In this document: positions 7,339-15,744 of the stretch, in pieces
How the letters are laid out: every line of letters starts with the position of its first letter
Position numbering within the stretch: the first letter of the stretch is position 1
IMG/VR virus record: IMGVR_UViG_3300022927_001625
Location: 1-64,000 of that record
From: a virus
Length of the DNA: 64,000 bases
Reading direction: 5' to 3' (one strand)
The notes under the pieces: model-generated
The model's database searches: none
The model's input: the letters and a program-made list of their open reading frames with translations, nothing else
What the model was told of the DNA's origin: nothing
Translations under genes and position numbers: made by a program

Positions 7339-8424
7339 ATGGAAAATATCGCAACTCGCACTGTTAGTCCTAATAATGCAAAGAAGAGTATTATTAGAGC
7401 ATTCAAAAAGAAACGTCCATTATTTTTATGGGGCGCACCAGGTATTGGTAAATCAGACATTATTCACCAAATTGGTGATTACTTAGACGCACACGTCATT
7501 GACGTTCGTTTGTCACTTTGGGAACCTACAGACATTAAAGGTATTCCTTACTATGCGGCAAACGACAATGTAATGAAATGGGCACCACCGCAAGAACTTC
7601 CAACTGCTGAGTTGGCTAAAAAACATAAGAACATTATTTTGTTCTTAGACGAAATGAATTCTGCGGCACCAGCAGTACAGGCCGCGGCATATCAATTGAT
7701 CCTTAACCGTAGAGTTGGACAATATGTGTTGCCGGACAATGTACTAATTGTAGCCGCGGGTAACCGAGACGCAGATAAAGGCGTCACATACAGGATGCCG
7801 GCGCCACTTGCTAATCGTTTTGTTCACTTAGAACTTAAGGTTGATTTTGACGATTGGTTTAGTTGGGCAACTGCAAACAACATTCACACAGATGTTGTCG
7901 GTTATCTAACATATAGCAAGAAAGACTTGTATGACTTTGATCCTAAGTCGCCAAGTCGTTCATTTGCTACACCGCGTTCTTGGTCATTTGTGTCCGAACT
8001 TCTTGAGGACGATGATGACGAGAATACCACTACTGATTTAGTTAGTGGTGCAGTAGGCGAAGGCCTTGCTGTTAAGTTTATGGCCCATCGTAAGATGGCA
8101 TCAGACTTGCCTAATCCTTCAGAGATTTTAGCAGGTAAGGTGAAAGAATTGAAAACTAGAGAAATCAGTGCCATGTATTCCTTGACTGTTTCACTTTGCT
8201 ATGAACTAAAAGAAGCCAGTGACAAAAACGACAAAAAGTTCAACGACATGGTTGATAACTTTTTACGTTTTGCAATGGATAACTTTGATACAGAATTGGT
8301 AGTAATGGGCATCAAACTTGCTCTTACCCAATATCAACTTCCAATCGATCCAGATGAAGTTGAATGTTTTGATGAGTTCCATGAAAAATTCGGCAAGTAT
8401 GTAACTGCCGCACAGGCTTCTTAA
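7339..8424 (+). CDS. MoxR-type AAA+ ATPase
   Basis: A 361-residue AAA+ ATPase of the MoxR group, which act as chaperones remodelling partners that carry VWA domains. Walker A GAPGIGKS at 32-39, Walker B ILFLDE at 100-105, sensor N142 in AAGNRD, and a probable arginine finger R160 in LANRF are all visible. The ribosome binding site is GAGAGGAAT. The partner is the VWA protein encoded next, under a near-identical promoter. Such pairs occur in many marine T4-like phages. The cellular target is unknown. Confidence 0.9.
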   Translation: MENIATRTVSPNNAKKSIIRAFKKKRPLFLWGAPGIGKSDIIHQIGDYLDAHVIDVRLSLWEPTDIKGIPYYAANDNVMKWAPPQELPTAELAKKHKNIILFLDEMNSAAPAVQAAAYQLILNRRVGQYVLPDNVLIVAAGNRDADKGVTYRMPAPLANRFVHLELKVDFDDWFSWATANNIHTDVVGYLTYSKKDLYDFDPKSPSRSFATPRSWSFVSELLEDDDDENTTTDLVSGAVGEGLAVKFMAHRKMASDLPNPSEILAGKVKELKTREISAMYSLTVSLCYELKEASDKNDKKFNDMVDNFLRFAMDNFDTELVVMGIKLALTQYQLPIDPDEVECFDEFHEKFGKYVTAAQAS

Positions 8425-8430
8425 CTTTTT

Positions 8431-8516
8431 GGGGGAGCAGTGTTGTTCCAAAACATTGAGAAAGGCAACGGCTATGCTGGTAAGTCCTTTCACAGCACTG
8501 TTTCCCCAATCTTTTT
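8431..8516 (+). ncRNA. long structured RNA or terminator between the MoxR and VWA genes
   Basis: Bases 8431-8446 pair with 8492-8507 over 16 continuous positions with three G-U wobbles. Inside this, GAAAGG (8460-8465) pairs with CCTTTC (8486-8491), leaving a 13-base bulge and a 20-base loop. The stem is followed by AATCTTTTT, so it may terminate moxR transcription. CCCC at 8504-8507 could alternatively pair with GGGG at 8518-8521. It is not a tRNA, since no D, anticodon or T arm can be formed. The function, whether terminator, processed RNA or regulatory leader, is open. Confidence 0.6.
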
Positions 8517-8521
8517 AGGGG

Positions 8522-8550
8522 TTGACTTTCCATCTTAAATATACTATAAT
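8522..8550 (+). promoter_or_regulatory. sigma70-like promoter before the VWA gene
   Basis: TTGACT at 8522-8527, a 17-base spacer and TATAAT at 8545-8550. The leader TAAGGCACTGAGAGGAATAC repeats that of the moxR gene, including the ribosome binding site. Confidence 0.8.
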
Positions 8551-8583
8551 ATATACATAATAAGGCACTGAGAGGAATACATA

Positions 8584-9864
8584 ATGGCAAATACAACTGT
8601 TTTAGAAAAAGCAACTAAAGTAGAAGTTGAAATTACTGACGAACTTCGTGCAGAAGTTCTTGATAAAATTATTGTTGCAAGAGTAGGTTTGCTACTTCGT
8701 CACCCATTTTTTGGTAATATGGCAACACGTCTTAAGATACAAGACGCTAGTGATTGGTGTCCAACTGCCGCTACAGATGGACGTAACTTGTTTTATAATG
8801 TTGCGTTCTTTTCAACTCTTACAAACAAAAATATCGAGTTTGTAATTGCACACGAAATCCTACACTGCGTTTACGATCATATGGGTCGTAGAGAAAAACG
8901 TGATCCTATGGTTCATAATATTGCGGCTGACTACAAAGTTAACAACATTCTTGTTCGTGATAAGATTGGTGAAAAGCCTGCAGACATTCAAATTTATCAA
9001 GATTTTAAATATGATCCGATGTCATCAGAAGAAATCTATGATGAACTATATAAAAAATATGATGAAGAAGAACTTAAACAACTAGGTCAATTACTTGACG
9101 AGCACGTTGATTGGGAACAAGATGGTACTAATCAAGGTCAAAGCAAGTCTGGAGATAGTGATAAAAAAGGTGAAGGTAAACCTAGTTATAGCAAAGAAGA
9201 ACTACGTAAAATCCGAGATGAAATTAAAGAGTCAATGATCAGTTCAGCACAAAGTTCTGGTGCTGGAAATATGCCTGCTGAAATTGCACGTATCATTCAA
9301 GATCTAACTGAACCTAAAATGAACTGGAGAGAGTTACTTCAGCAACAGATACAATCAACTATTAAGAACGATTTTACGTTTAGTCGTCCTTCACGTAAAG
9401 GCTGGCATACTGGTGCTATTCTTCCTGGTATGAACTTTGAAGATACTATTGATATTTGTGTTGCTATTGATATGTCAGGTTCAATTGGCGACGAACAAGC
9501 AAAGATATTTCTTTCAGAAGTACAAGGCATTATGGATCAATACCAAGATTTTAATATTAAAGTTTGGTGCTTTGATACCGAAGTTTATAATGAAGCAGAC
9601 TTTGATGCATCTTCAAACGATTTAACATCTTATGAAGTTGTAGGTGGTGGTGGCACAGACTTTATGTGTAACTGGAATTACATGAAAGAAAACGATATTG
9701 TTCCTAAGAAATTTATTATGTTTACTGACGGATATACTTGGGATGGTTGGGGAGATCCTGACTATTGTGATACTATCTTTGTTATTCATAGTCATCATAA
9801 TAAAGAAACACAAGCACCGTTCGGAGTAACTACACACTATGAAGTTGAAACCAAATCCGCTTAA
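8584..9864 (+). CDS. metallopeptidase-like protein with VWA domain
   Basis: A 426-residue protein with two parts. The N-terminal putative metallopeptidase domain has the zinc motif HEILH at 90-94. The C-terminal VWA-like domain has the MIDAS sequence DMSGS at 296-300 and a later GGGGTDF. They are joined by a charged linker rich in Gln/Ser/Lys (about 180-225). This is the DUF2201-type architecture and the expected partner of the MoxR ATPase upstream. What is cleaved or remodelled is unknown. Confidence 0.87.
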   Translation: MANTTVLEKATKVEVEITDELRAEVLDKIIVARVGLLLRHPFFGNMATRLKIQDASDWCPTAATDGRNLFYNVAFFSTLTNKNIEFVIAHEILHCVYDHMGRREKRDPMVHNIAADYKVNNILVRDKIGEKPADIQIYQDFKYDPMSSEEIYDELYKKYDEEELKQLGQLLDEHVDWEQDGTNQGQSKSGDSDKKGEGKPSYSKEELRKIRDEIKESMISSAQSSGAGNMPAEIARIIQDLTEPKMNWRELLQQQIQSTIKNDFTFSRPSRKGWHTGAILPGMNFEDTIDICVAIDMSGSIGDEQAKIFLSEVQGIMDQYQDFNIKVWCFDTEVYNEADFDASSNDLTSYEVVGGGGTDFMCNWNYMKENDIVPKKFIMFTDGYTWDGWGDPDYCDTIFVIHSHHNKETQAPFGVTTHYEVETKSA

Positions 9865-10114
9865 CTATTTTAAACTAAGACGTTTAGAATATCCAGGACC
9901 TCATTTAGAGTACTTAGATATTCATCCAAATTATAATCTAGAAAAGGCACTAACAAATTGGATACTCACTCATTGTAAGAGTAGATTTTACATTGGTAAA
10001 AGTATCCAAATACAACAGAATAATACTTTAGAACACCGATTAAGAATCGGTTTTGAGGATCCAAAGGAACTTTCATATTTCGCTTTGGCGTGTCCTCTTT
10101 TAAAATACAAATAA
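9839..10114 (+). CDS. small hypothetical protein
   Basis: A 91-residue basic protein overlapping the end of the VWA gene by 26 bases in another frame. It is Leu/Tyr/Pro-rich with no motif I recognise. The overlapping arrangement and a coherent amphipathic composition support translation. It is the last gene before the Ala/Thr-rich structural-type genes. Confidence 0.65.
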   Translation: MKLKPNPLNYFKLRRLEYPGPHLEYLDIHPNYNLEKALTNWILTHCKSRFYIGKSIQIQQNNTLEHRLRIGFEDPKELSYFALACPLLKYK

Positions 10115-10154
10115 GTAATAAAGTATATACATTACTAAACAAAGGAGAAGACAT

Positions 10155-10463
10155 ATGTCTGATACAACAACACAAGCAACAGCACCAGGACCGGCCACAG
10201 GTGCAGTTGAATTAACCGTTCAAGATCTAAACACTCTTAGAACAGTAATTGATGTGGCTACACAACGTGGCGCATTTAAGGCCAACGAATTAGCGGCTGT
10301 AGGTACAACTTATAATAAGTTAGATACATTTTTACAGTCAGTACAAAAACAACAGGCAGACGCGGCTAAGGCGGCTGAAAAAGAACCTGTCCAGAAAGAT
10401 GTTCCAGTCTCAGGTGCTGATGCATCAGCGGCATTATCTGGCGAACCTGTAACGGAGAAATAA
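10155..10463 (+). CDS. small acidic Ala/Thr/Gln-rich protein
   Basis: A 102-residue protein with a good AAAGGAGAA site. The N-terminal 20 residues and C-terminal 35 residues are low-complexity (Ala/Thr/Pro/Glu). The middle (about 21-65) is helical and includes TQRGAFKANELAAVG, which I recall as common in a T4-like marine phage family of unknown function. No enzymatic motif. It is followed after one base by the next gene. Confidence 0.75.
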   Translation: MSDTTTQATAPGPATGAVELTVQDLNTLRTVIDVATQRGAFKANELAAVGTTYNKLDTFLQSVQKQQADAAKAAEKEPVQKDVPVSGADASAALSGEPVTEK

Positions 10464-10464
10464 A

Positions 10465-11067
10465 ATGGCTATTAAGCATATTGGAAGATTAAAAACAAAC
10501 AAAAGGAAAGTTGCTGTTGCGTACAGAACTCTTCCTGGTGATTCTAATCATGCATTGATTGTGTCAACTGAAAACCTAACAGATTCAGATCACGACATTT
10601 TAATGCAGTTAATTGAGTCACCAACTGGTCAATCAGCAAACGAACTTGCCGAAGCAATGGCTCGTACAAGTTTAAGCGATGGTTCAATTATGTTGGCTAA
10701 GTTTCATACTCAAGGCAAACTTCTTAAAGTTCCTACTAAAGATGTTGAAATGACTCCAACTAACACTACATCAGTTTCGTTAGACGAGTTGAACAAAATC
10801 ATTGCTGAACAAAAAGGTGTTTCAATTGATGACCTTGCTATCACAGATGGTAGTACGGCTAAAGAGACTACTCAATCAGTACCAACTGGTGACGTAACTG
10901 CTCCTTCAGGAGAGCCAATTGATGTTCAACAAACCGAAGATGTGTTAAGTGACGAAGCACTTGCTAAATCATATCGCTCACAAGCAGATAGATTAAGTAA
11001 AGAAGCGGCAGAACTAAGACGTCAAGCAGAGGAACTTGTACCTACTAAGAAAAAAGCCAAGGCTTAA
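10465..11067 (+). CDS. conserved-type phage protein, possibly virion-associated
   Basis: A 200-residue protein. The N-terminal 115 residues resemble a well-conserved T4-like cyanophage/pelagiphage protein (starts MAIKHIGR, contains VAYRTLPGD and ELAEAMARTSL), whose role I do not know. The C-terminal 60 residues form a charged helix ending in a lysine-rich tail. It is probably co-transcribed with the 102-residue gene one base upstream. Function unassigned. Confidence 0.78.
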   Translation: MAIKHIGRLKTNKRKVAVAYRTLPGDSNHALIVSTENLTDSDHDILMQLIESPTGQSANELAEAMARTSLSDGSIMLAKFHTQGKLLKVPTKDVEMTPTNTTSVSLDELNKIIAEQKGVSIDDLAITDGSTAKETTQSVPTGDVTAPSGEPIDVQQTEDVLSDEALAKSYRSQADRLSKEAAELRRQAEELVPTKKKAKA

Positions 11068-11072
11068 CTTAG

Positions 11073-11390
11073 ATGGGGTCCAGGAAACTTAAACTTCCTG
11101 AAGACGTAATCAGACATTGGCCAGAAGTATTCAGGGGTATTGAAATTGATTCAATACCTCTAGAGTACCTAGAACATATTGAAGTTCGCTTCAAGAACAA
11201 GAAAATATGGATTATAGAAACAAAAACCAATGCTACTCAAACGTCCTTCAATAAGGAAATTCGTGAATTATTTGATACATACGGCGCGGAGATTGCAGGC
11301 GTTAACTTCGCTATTGACAGTAAAAAGATCAAACTTGATGTTGAAAAAGGCGTTACTAAAGCCTTAAAAAACGCTAAAATGCGTAAATAA
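11073..11390 (+). CDS. small conserved-type phage protein
   Basis: A 105-residue basic alpha/beta protein starting at 11073, without a strong Shine-Dalgarno site. It is probably reached by coupling from the gene ending five bases upstream. The sequence LKLPEDVIRHWPEVF near the start resembles a recurrent marine T4-like phage protein of unknown function. No catalytic residues are identified. Confidence 0.75.
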   Translation: MGSRKLKLPEDVIRHWPEVFRGIEIDSIPLEYLEHIEVRFKNKKIWIIETKTNATQTSFNKEIRELFDTYGAEIAGVNFAIDSKKIKLDVEKGVTKALKNAKMRK

Positions 11391-11418
11391 GTAAGAATAA
11401 AGAAAGATGTCAATTCGC

Positions 11419-11426
11419 ATAAATAC
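11419..11426 (+). promoter_or_regulatory. late-promoter-like box before the tail fibre gene
   Basis: CGCATAAATACA spans these bases. The core ATAAATA matches the phage late motif NATAAATA (N = C). It lies about 33 bases before the ATG at 11459, with a CAGGAG ribosome binding site between, as expected for a late structural gene. Confidence 0.55.
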
Positions 11427-11458
11427 ATATAGCAAACAGATATCAGGAGTTAGCAAGT

Positions 11459-12754
11459 ATGGCACTTAAATTTAGAAGAGGTACACAAGCCGAGTTAGAC
11501 GCCCTAGTAGGCTCCTCAGCAACGGGTGAACCCATTTACACTACCGACACAGGTAAATTATACGTTGGCGATGGATCATCATCAACAGGTACACTTATTA
11601 ATCCAGACGTAGGATTAAATGACTTAACCGATGTTGTTACTGCTGGTGTTGCTAACGGACAAGTGCTAACGTGGAACACTACTGGAAACACATGGGAACC
11701 ACAAACACTTAATATTGCACAAGAACTAAATGATTTAACTAATGTTGATGCTGTATCTGGTGTTGCTACTAACAAAATTTTAAAATACGATTCAAGTGCT
11801 AACGGTGGTGCAGGTGGCTGGGTTGTAGGTGATGAAGCATTTTTGTCATTTGATCTTGATGCACAATTAGCATCTAAGAGTATTGACGGTCTAGGTGATG
11901 TAAGTACATCAGGTGCAGACGCTCCTATCAACGGACAAATCCTTACTTGGGATAATCTTGCCGCTCAATGGAAGCCAGGCGATCTTGATCTTAATGCTTT
12001 GCAAATTACACAACTAAATGCAGATCTACAAGGTTCTGTATTTGCTGAAGATTCTAGTACAATCATTGATGGAACAGACGGTACTGTTAAACTGTTTAAT
12101 GGTGTAATGAACATTGTTGATAATCAGATTACAGTTCAAGGTGTTAATGAAGTTCGTATTGGCGATATTAACGATGTAGTTTCTAACGTATTCCAGGTTG
12201 TTAACGCAGACGGATCTGAGCCAATTGAAATTGTTAACATTGCAGGTACTGGCATTAATGATAGTGCCAAGTTTACATTTACTGCACGTCACGGCGATAT
12301 GGTTACTCCTGTTAAAGCAACAGCAGGTGATTATGTTGGCGTTTTAAGTTCTAGATCAGTTGATCCAGATGTTGACGGTAGCGGCACTGAAGGTAATGTT
12401 CCAAACGCAATTATTGCATTAACTGTTGACAATAATGAAACAGTTGCCAATGATACTGCTAAAGGTAAAATTATTTTCCTTAACAATGCAGGAACAGGTA
12501 CAGCACCTTCATTGGTTGCGGCATCTTTTGATGCACGTGGTTACTTTGCTATTAACCAAGCGGCAGTACACGTTGCAGATGCACACTTAGACGTAAACGG
12601 GTTTATGAAACTAGCACCACAAACAAGTGCTCCTACAGCAGTAGAAGGAATGATTGTTATTGCTGACGGTACTAACTGGGATCCAGCATCAAAAGGCGGT
12701 GCTGTAAGTTATCCAGTATACTATGATGGTGTTGCTTGGAACGCACTGTACTAA
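11459..12754 (+). CDS. tail-fibre-like protein with Mtd_N-like start
   Basis: A 431-residue structural protein. Residues 1-45 (FRRGTQAELDAL, then GEPIYTTDTGKLYVGDG) match the beta-prism-like N-terminus seen in the major tropism determinant and in many fibres. Three repeats follow at about 53-81, 90-121 and 143-173, built on LNDLTDV, NGQVLTW and W.P. The C-terminal part is beta-rich with a short final domain (about 370-431). It is likely a virion adhesin or fibre component. It precedes the cargo island. Confidence 0.82.
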   Translation: MALKFRRGTQAELDALVGSSATGEPIYTTDTGKLYVGDGSSSTGTLINPDVGLNDLTDVVTAGVANGQVLTWNTTGNTWEPQTLNIAQELNDLTNVDAVSGVATNKILKYDSSANGGAGGWVVGDEAFLSFDLDAQLASKSIDGLGDVSTSGADAPINGQILTWDNLAAQWKPGDLDLNALQITQLNADLQGSVFAEDSSTIIDGTDGTVKLFNGVMNIVDNQITVQGVNEVRIGDINDVVSNVFQVVNADGSEPIEIVNIAGTGINDSAKFTFTARHGDMVTPVKATAGDYVGVLSSRSVDPDVDGSGTEGNVPNAIIALTVDNNETVANDTAKGKIIFLNNAGTGTAPSLVAASFDARGYFAINQAAVHVADAHLDVNGFMKLAPQTSAPTAVEGMIVIADGTNWDPASKGGAVSYPVYYDGVAWNALY

Positions 12755-12797
12755 CCAGCATTAACTTTACCAAAAACTTTTTAAAATAAGTAAGTGT

Positions 12798-13463
12798 ATG
12801 AGCACTCTTACACTATTCACATCTGGTAGTACCGACGAACCAAAAGAGGTTAAACATTCTTGGGATTATATAAAAGAATGTGCAACCAAAAGTATAAAAG
12901 AAATTGGACTTACCAAAGACGATATAGTACTCGATGTGTTCCCTGCAAACACTATTGCCCACTACACAATCACCGCTCTTCCTGCGTTTTTAAGCGGCGC
13001 ACAGCACGTTTCTAGCAACTTTAGTACCTACACCTACCCTGAACTGTTTAACCGCGTTAAACCGACGGTTATAGCGTTAATACCGCGGCATTTAGAACTA
13101 TTAAGTAACACTAAAGCATTTAAACAGTTAGATATGAGCAGTGTACGTTATATGGTTACAGGTAGTTCCAAAATAGAACAAAGTTTTATAGATGCGTTTA
13201 GAGAACGTGGTGTCCAAACTGTAGCAAATTGGTATGGTATGACTGAGTTTCCTCCACCGGTAATGATTGGTTATAACAGTACATCATTTGATTTAAATAC
13301 CATAAAAGATGATCATGTGATGTTTTATCCAATTAGTTTCAGTAGTTTACATGAGTGTTATATAAACGGAAAAGCAACAGGAGATCTGTTTGAAATGAAC
13401 CCTGTAAGATTTGTTAAGAGAGCAAAAGAAACAAATGGACAAACTTGGAAAACTAAAGTTTAG
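12798..13463 (+). CDS. minimal AMP-forming adenylation enzyme (ANL fold)
   Basis: A 221-residue protein related to acyl-CoA ligases, which activate a carboxylate with ATP as an acyl-adenylate. It has the phosphate loop TSGSTDEPK at 8-16, TGSSKI at 121-126, NWYGMTE at 144-150, and near the end GDLFEM and a degenerate hinge segment. It is much shorter than family members (about 450-550): the region before the P-loop and the C-terminal lid are missing, so catalysis is uncertain. It overlaps the acyltransferase-like gene that follows, suggesting activation plus transfer (inference). Confidence 0.8.
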   Translation: MSTLTLFTSGSTDEPKEVKHSWDYIKECATKSIKEIGLTKDDIVLDVFPANTIAHYTITALPAFLSGAQHVSSNFSTYTYPELFNRVKPTVIALIPRHLELLSNTKAFKQLDMSSVRYMVTGSSKIEQSFIDAFRERGVQTVANWYGMTEFPPPVMIGYNSTSFDLNTIKDDHVMFYPISFSSLHECYINGKATGDLFEMNPVRFVKRAKETNGQTWKTKV

Positions 13464-13983
13464 AGCATTAACTAATAATGACAAACCCGCAGTAGAAGAA
13501 TTTTGTAATTCTCAAGACTTCAGTAATAACACATCATTAGAAAAAATGAAATGGGACTGGTGTCCTTTTTGGTGTGCGGCATTTGATGGAGATAAAATTG
13601 TTAGTATTGCTGGTGCACACAAATTACCAGAAGTATCTCCTAATGCTTATAGACTTTTATTTAGAGGCGCACAGTTGCCAGGCTACACACTAGGTGTTGG
13701 ACGTAATATATTTAAAACAGGAATACATTTAAGTTATTTGTTGCCATTACAAATTACTTGGGCAACTAGACAAAACCCAGATGCCGAACTTTACATTACA
13801 ACTAACATCAACAACGACGGTGGTAAAAGTAAACGCATGAACGATACTATGATGCCTATGTTAGCAAAGACTGGCATTTGGAAATTAGAGCAAAGTGCTA
13901 TGCTGTTTTATGTTCCCCAAAGAATATGGAGAATTGATGTTAAGAAGTATGAGGAAGAGCGTAACCGTTGGCTAAACACCTAA
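13435..13983 (+). CDS. GNAT-like acyltransferase candidate
   Basis: A 182-residue protein. The start is the ATG at 13435 (an in-frame TTG at 13411 is possible), inside the end of the adenylation gene. The layout LKFRALTNNDKPAVEEF, then CAAFDGDKIVSIAGA, then a YITTNINNDGGKSKRMND stretch, resembles the GNAT acetyltransferase fold, although the canonical acyl-CoA loop is not clear. It would be a natural partner of the upstream adenylating enzyme. Its last 44 bases overlap the end of the convergent halogenase gene. Confidence 0.6.
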   Translation: MDKLGKLKFRALTNNDKPAVEEFCNSQDFSNNTSLEKMKWDWCPFWCAAFDGDKIVSIAGAHKLPEVSPNAYRLLFRGAQLPGYTLGVGRNIFKTGIHLSYLLPLQITWATRQNPDAELYITTNINNDGGKSKRMNDTMMPMLAKTGIWKLEQSAMLFYVPQRIWRIDVKKYEEERNRWLNT

Positions 13984-15040
13984 AACTATATTCATCAAAG
14001 ATAGTAAACGGTTTCTTTTTAATCTTAATTTCTTTTACTTGATTTTGCCAATAGGGTGTGTCTTTACTTGTTGCTTCGTAGTGCAATGCAAGAAAATCTT
14101 CAATATGCTTTACAACTTTAATCCATTGTCTATTGTAAACTTTTTGTTTGCCGTATAATTTTACTAGCATTTCGATTTGATATTGTATTAACCAAATTGC
14201 TTGTGCTTCTAAAGGCTCTATAAATCCGGCACTTAATCCAATACTTAAAATATTATCTTGATACGGAGTTAAACAGTATTTGCTTTCCCAATGTATTACT
14301 CGCATTTTATCTAGTTCAAGAGTATAAGGACACGTTTCAATAAATTCACGTTTAGCATCTTCAACTGTTTGATGTTCTGTACTAAAGACATATCCATTAC
14401 CAATACGATTTTGTAAGTAAATATTCCACATCCACCCGTTACTCATAGCAGTTGTTTCTGTGTAATATTTTAATTCTTTATCGTAACTAGGTGCTACTAC
14501 TGCACAGTTGTTTTTAAGACGTGTTTTTACATATTCTTTTTTAGGAAATAGTTTATTAAACCCTGTACAATTAATAATTAAATCTGCTTGTAAATCGTCA
14601 ATAGTTTCTAGTGTACGTGTTTCTAATTTAACACCATTTAGTAATGCTACTTTGTCACGCAACATAATACCAAGTTTATTTGCATCTATGTGATAAGCAT
14701 GGCGCCATTTTTTATCTGGTAACTCATAGTTTTCCATCCAACGCATTTGTTCATCGTGTTCTGCTTCATTAAAACAAAAGTGATGGAACCAACTTTCGCC
14801 GTGCCAGTTTTTATGTTTTATTGTGTACTTACGGACAGCATCACAGTTATCAAATAAATCTTGTTCTGTTAAACCACACTCTTGAATAAAGTCATACATA
14901 CTTGGAAGTGTGCTTTCGCCTACACCTATAATAGGTATATCTTGACTTTGAATAACTGTAATATTCCAATCAGTTTTTTTAGAAAGATATGCGGCTGTCA
15001 TCCAACCTGCTGTTCCGCCGCCTACAATAGTTACATTCAT
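13940..15040 (-). CDS. flavin-dependent tryptophan-halogenase family protein
   Basis: A 366-residue FAD-dependent protein. It has the nucleotide loop GGGTAGW at 7-13, the halogenase signature GVGEST at 39-44, and CDAVRKYTIKHKNW at 66-79. K71 there aligns with the catalytic lysine that forms the chloramine intermediate in PrnA-type enzymes. The WxWxIP motif appears as WMWNIY at 203-208, losing the proline. It is shorter than typical halogenases (about 500), lacking part of the substrate-covering region. The substrate is unknown; neighbouring hydroxylases suggest oxidative tailoring. The family assignment is firm, the halogenating activity less so. Confidence 0.87.
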   Translation of the reverse strand: MNVTIVGGGTAGWMTAAYLSKKTDWNITVIQSQDIPIIGVGESTLPSMYDFIQECGLTEQDLFDNCDAVRKYTIKHKNWHGESWFHHFCFNEAEHDEQMRWMENYELPDKKWRHAYHIDANKLGIMLRDKVALLNGVKLETRTLETIDDLQADLIINCTGFNKLFPKKEYVKTRLKNNCAVVAPSYDKELKYYTETTAMSNGWMWNIYLQNRIGNGYVFSTEHQTVEDAKREFIETCPYTLELDKMRVIHWESKYCLTPYQDNILSIGLSAGFIEPLEAQAIWLIQYQIEMLVKLYGKQKVYNRQWIKVVKHIEDFLALHYEATSKDTPYWQNQVKEIKIKKKPFTIFDEYSFRCLANGYALPHTS

Positions 15041-15744
15041 AAAGCAATTATATCCTGTATTTTTGTTTCGTCAACACGAGTAATAAAATGTGCTCTAGGA
15101 GTATCACCAAAATTTTCAGTACCGTGAAAAGCACTGGTGTTTAGAATGTATACTTTACCTACACGCATATTAAATTTTAATTCTCTGTTTTCACCAAAGG
15201 TAAACACCGCTTGTGAATTTGTTCTTAGTGGTATGTGTAACTTCTTAGCATTTGAATCTTTATGTGTTTGAATAGTTGCACTAGGTCCGTGTTCTGTAAT
15301 AATGCACTGCTTAAAACTGTCTTCACCTAACATATCAATTAGTGTATTCATATAGCCAAATCTAAAACGAGGTAACACGTTACACTTTTCATAAAACTCT
15401 GGATCGAGTGTTTCAGGAAACATATCTACATTTGCTTGACTAGGTGGCGGCAGTGGTTCGTATCTTTCTTTAGGCCAAGCAAGAGTATATCCGCTAATTG
15501 GTCCGCAATAGTATCCACAGTAACCTAATTCCATATACTGCTTACTAACTTCAATAGTTAACCGCTCAGGAAAGTTTTGAAAGTCAAAATATTGATAGTT
15601 GTGTTCTTGTTGTATAGTATTATAATAAGATTGCAATTCATAAACATCTAGTTTGACATTTAATTCAATAGCACCCCACGAGTCGTCATTATACAATAAA
15701 TCCATTGTAATATCTTTAGGATCGTAATTTTGTATTACTCTCAT
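15037..15744 (-). CDS. aspartyl/asparaginyl hydroxylase-like 2OG oxygenase
   Basis: A 235-residue protein with a C-terminal double-stranded beta-helix of the Asp/Asn beta-hydroxylase family. Iron ligands are H161-x-D163 and H207, and R217 is the likely 2-oxoglutarate ligand, in the order typical of PF05118. The N-terminal 120 residues are specific to this group. Its stop and the downstream halogenase start overlap (ATGA at 15037-15040), and it is itself coupled to the next oxygenase. It has paralogues at 15741, 16926, 19466 and 20158. Confidence 0.83.
   Translation of the reverse strand: MRVIQNYDPKDITMDLLYNDDSWGAIELNVKLDVYELQSYYNTIQQEHNYQYFDFQNFPERLTIEVSKQYMELGYCGYYCGPISGYTLAWPKERYEPLPPPSQANVDMFPETLDPEFYEKCNVLPRFRFGYMNTLIDMLGEDSFKQCIITEHGPSATIQTHKDSNAKKLHIPLRTNSQAVFTFGENRELKFNMRVGKVYILNTSAFHGTENFGDTPRAHFITRVDETKIQDIIAL

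Noticed and set aside
8431-8507. A tRNA-like element: 77 bases with a seven-base acceptor-like stem
   Set aside because: The pairing continues as one 16-bp helix and no D, anticodon or T arm with the conserved bases can be drawn.
11459-12754. Diversity-generating retroelement target, suggested by the Mtd_N-like start
   Set aside because: No reverse transcriptase, template repeat or variable repeat is visible in the window, and the C-terminus shows no adenine-rich variable site.
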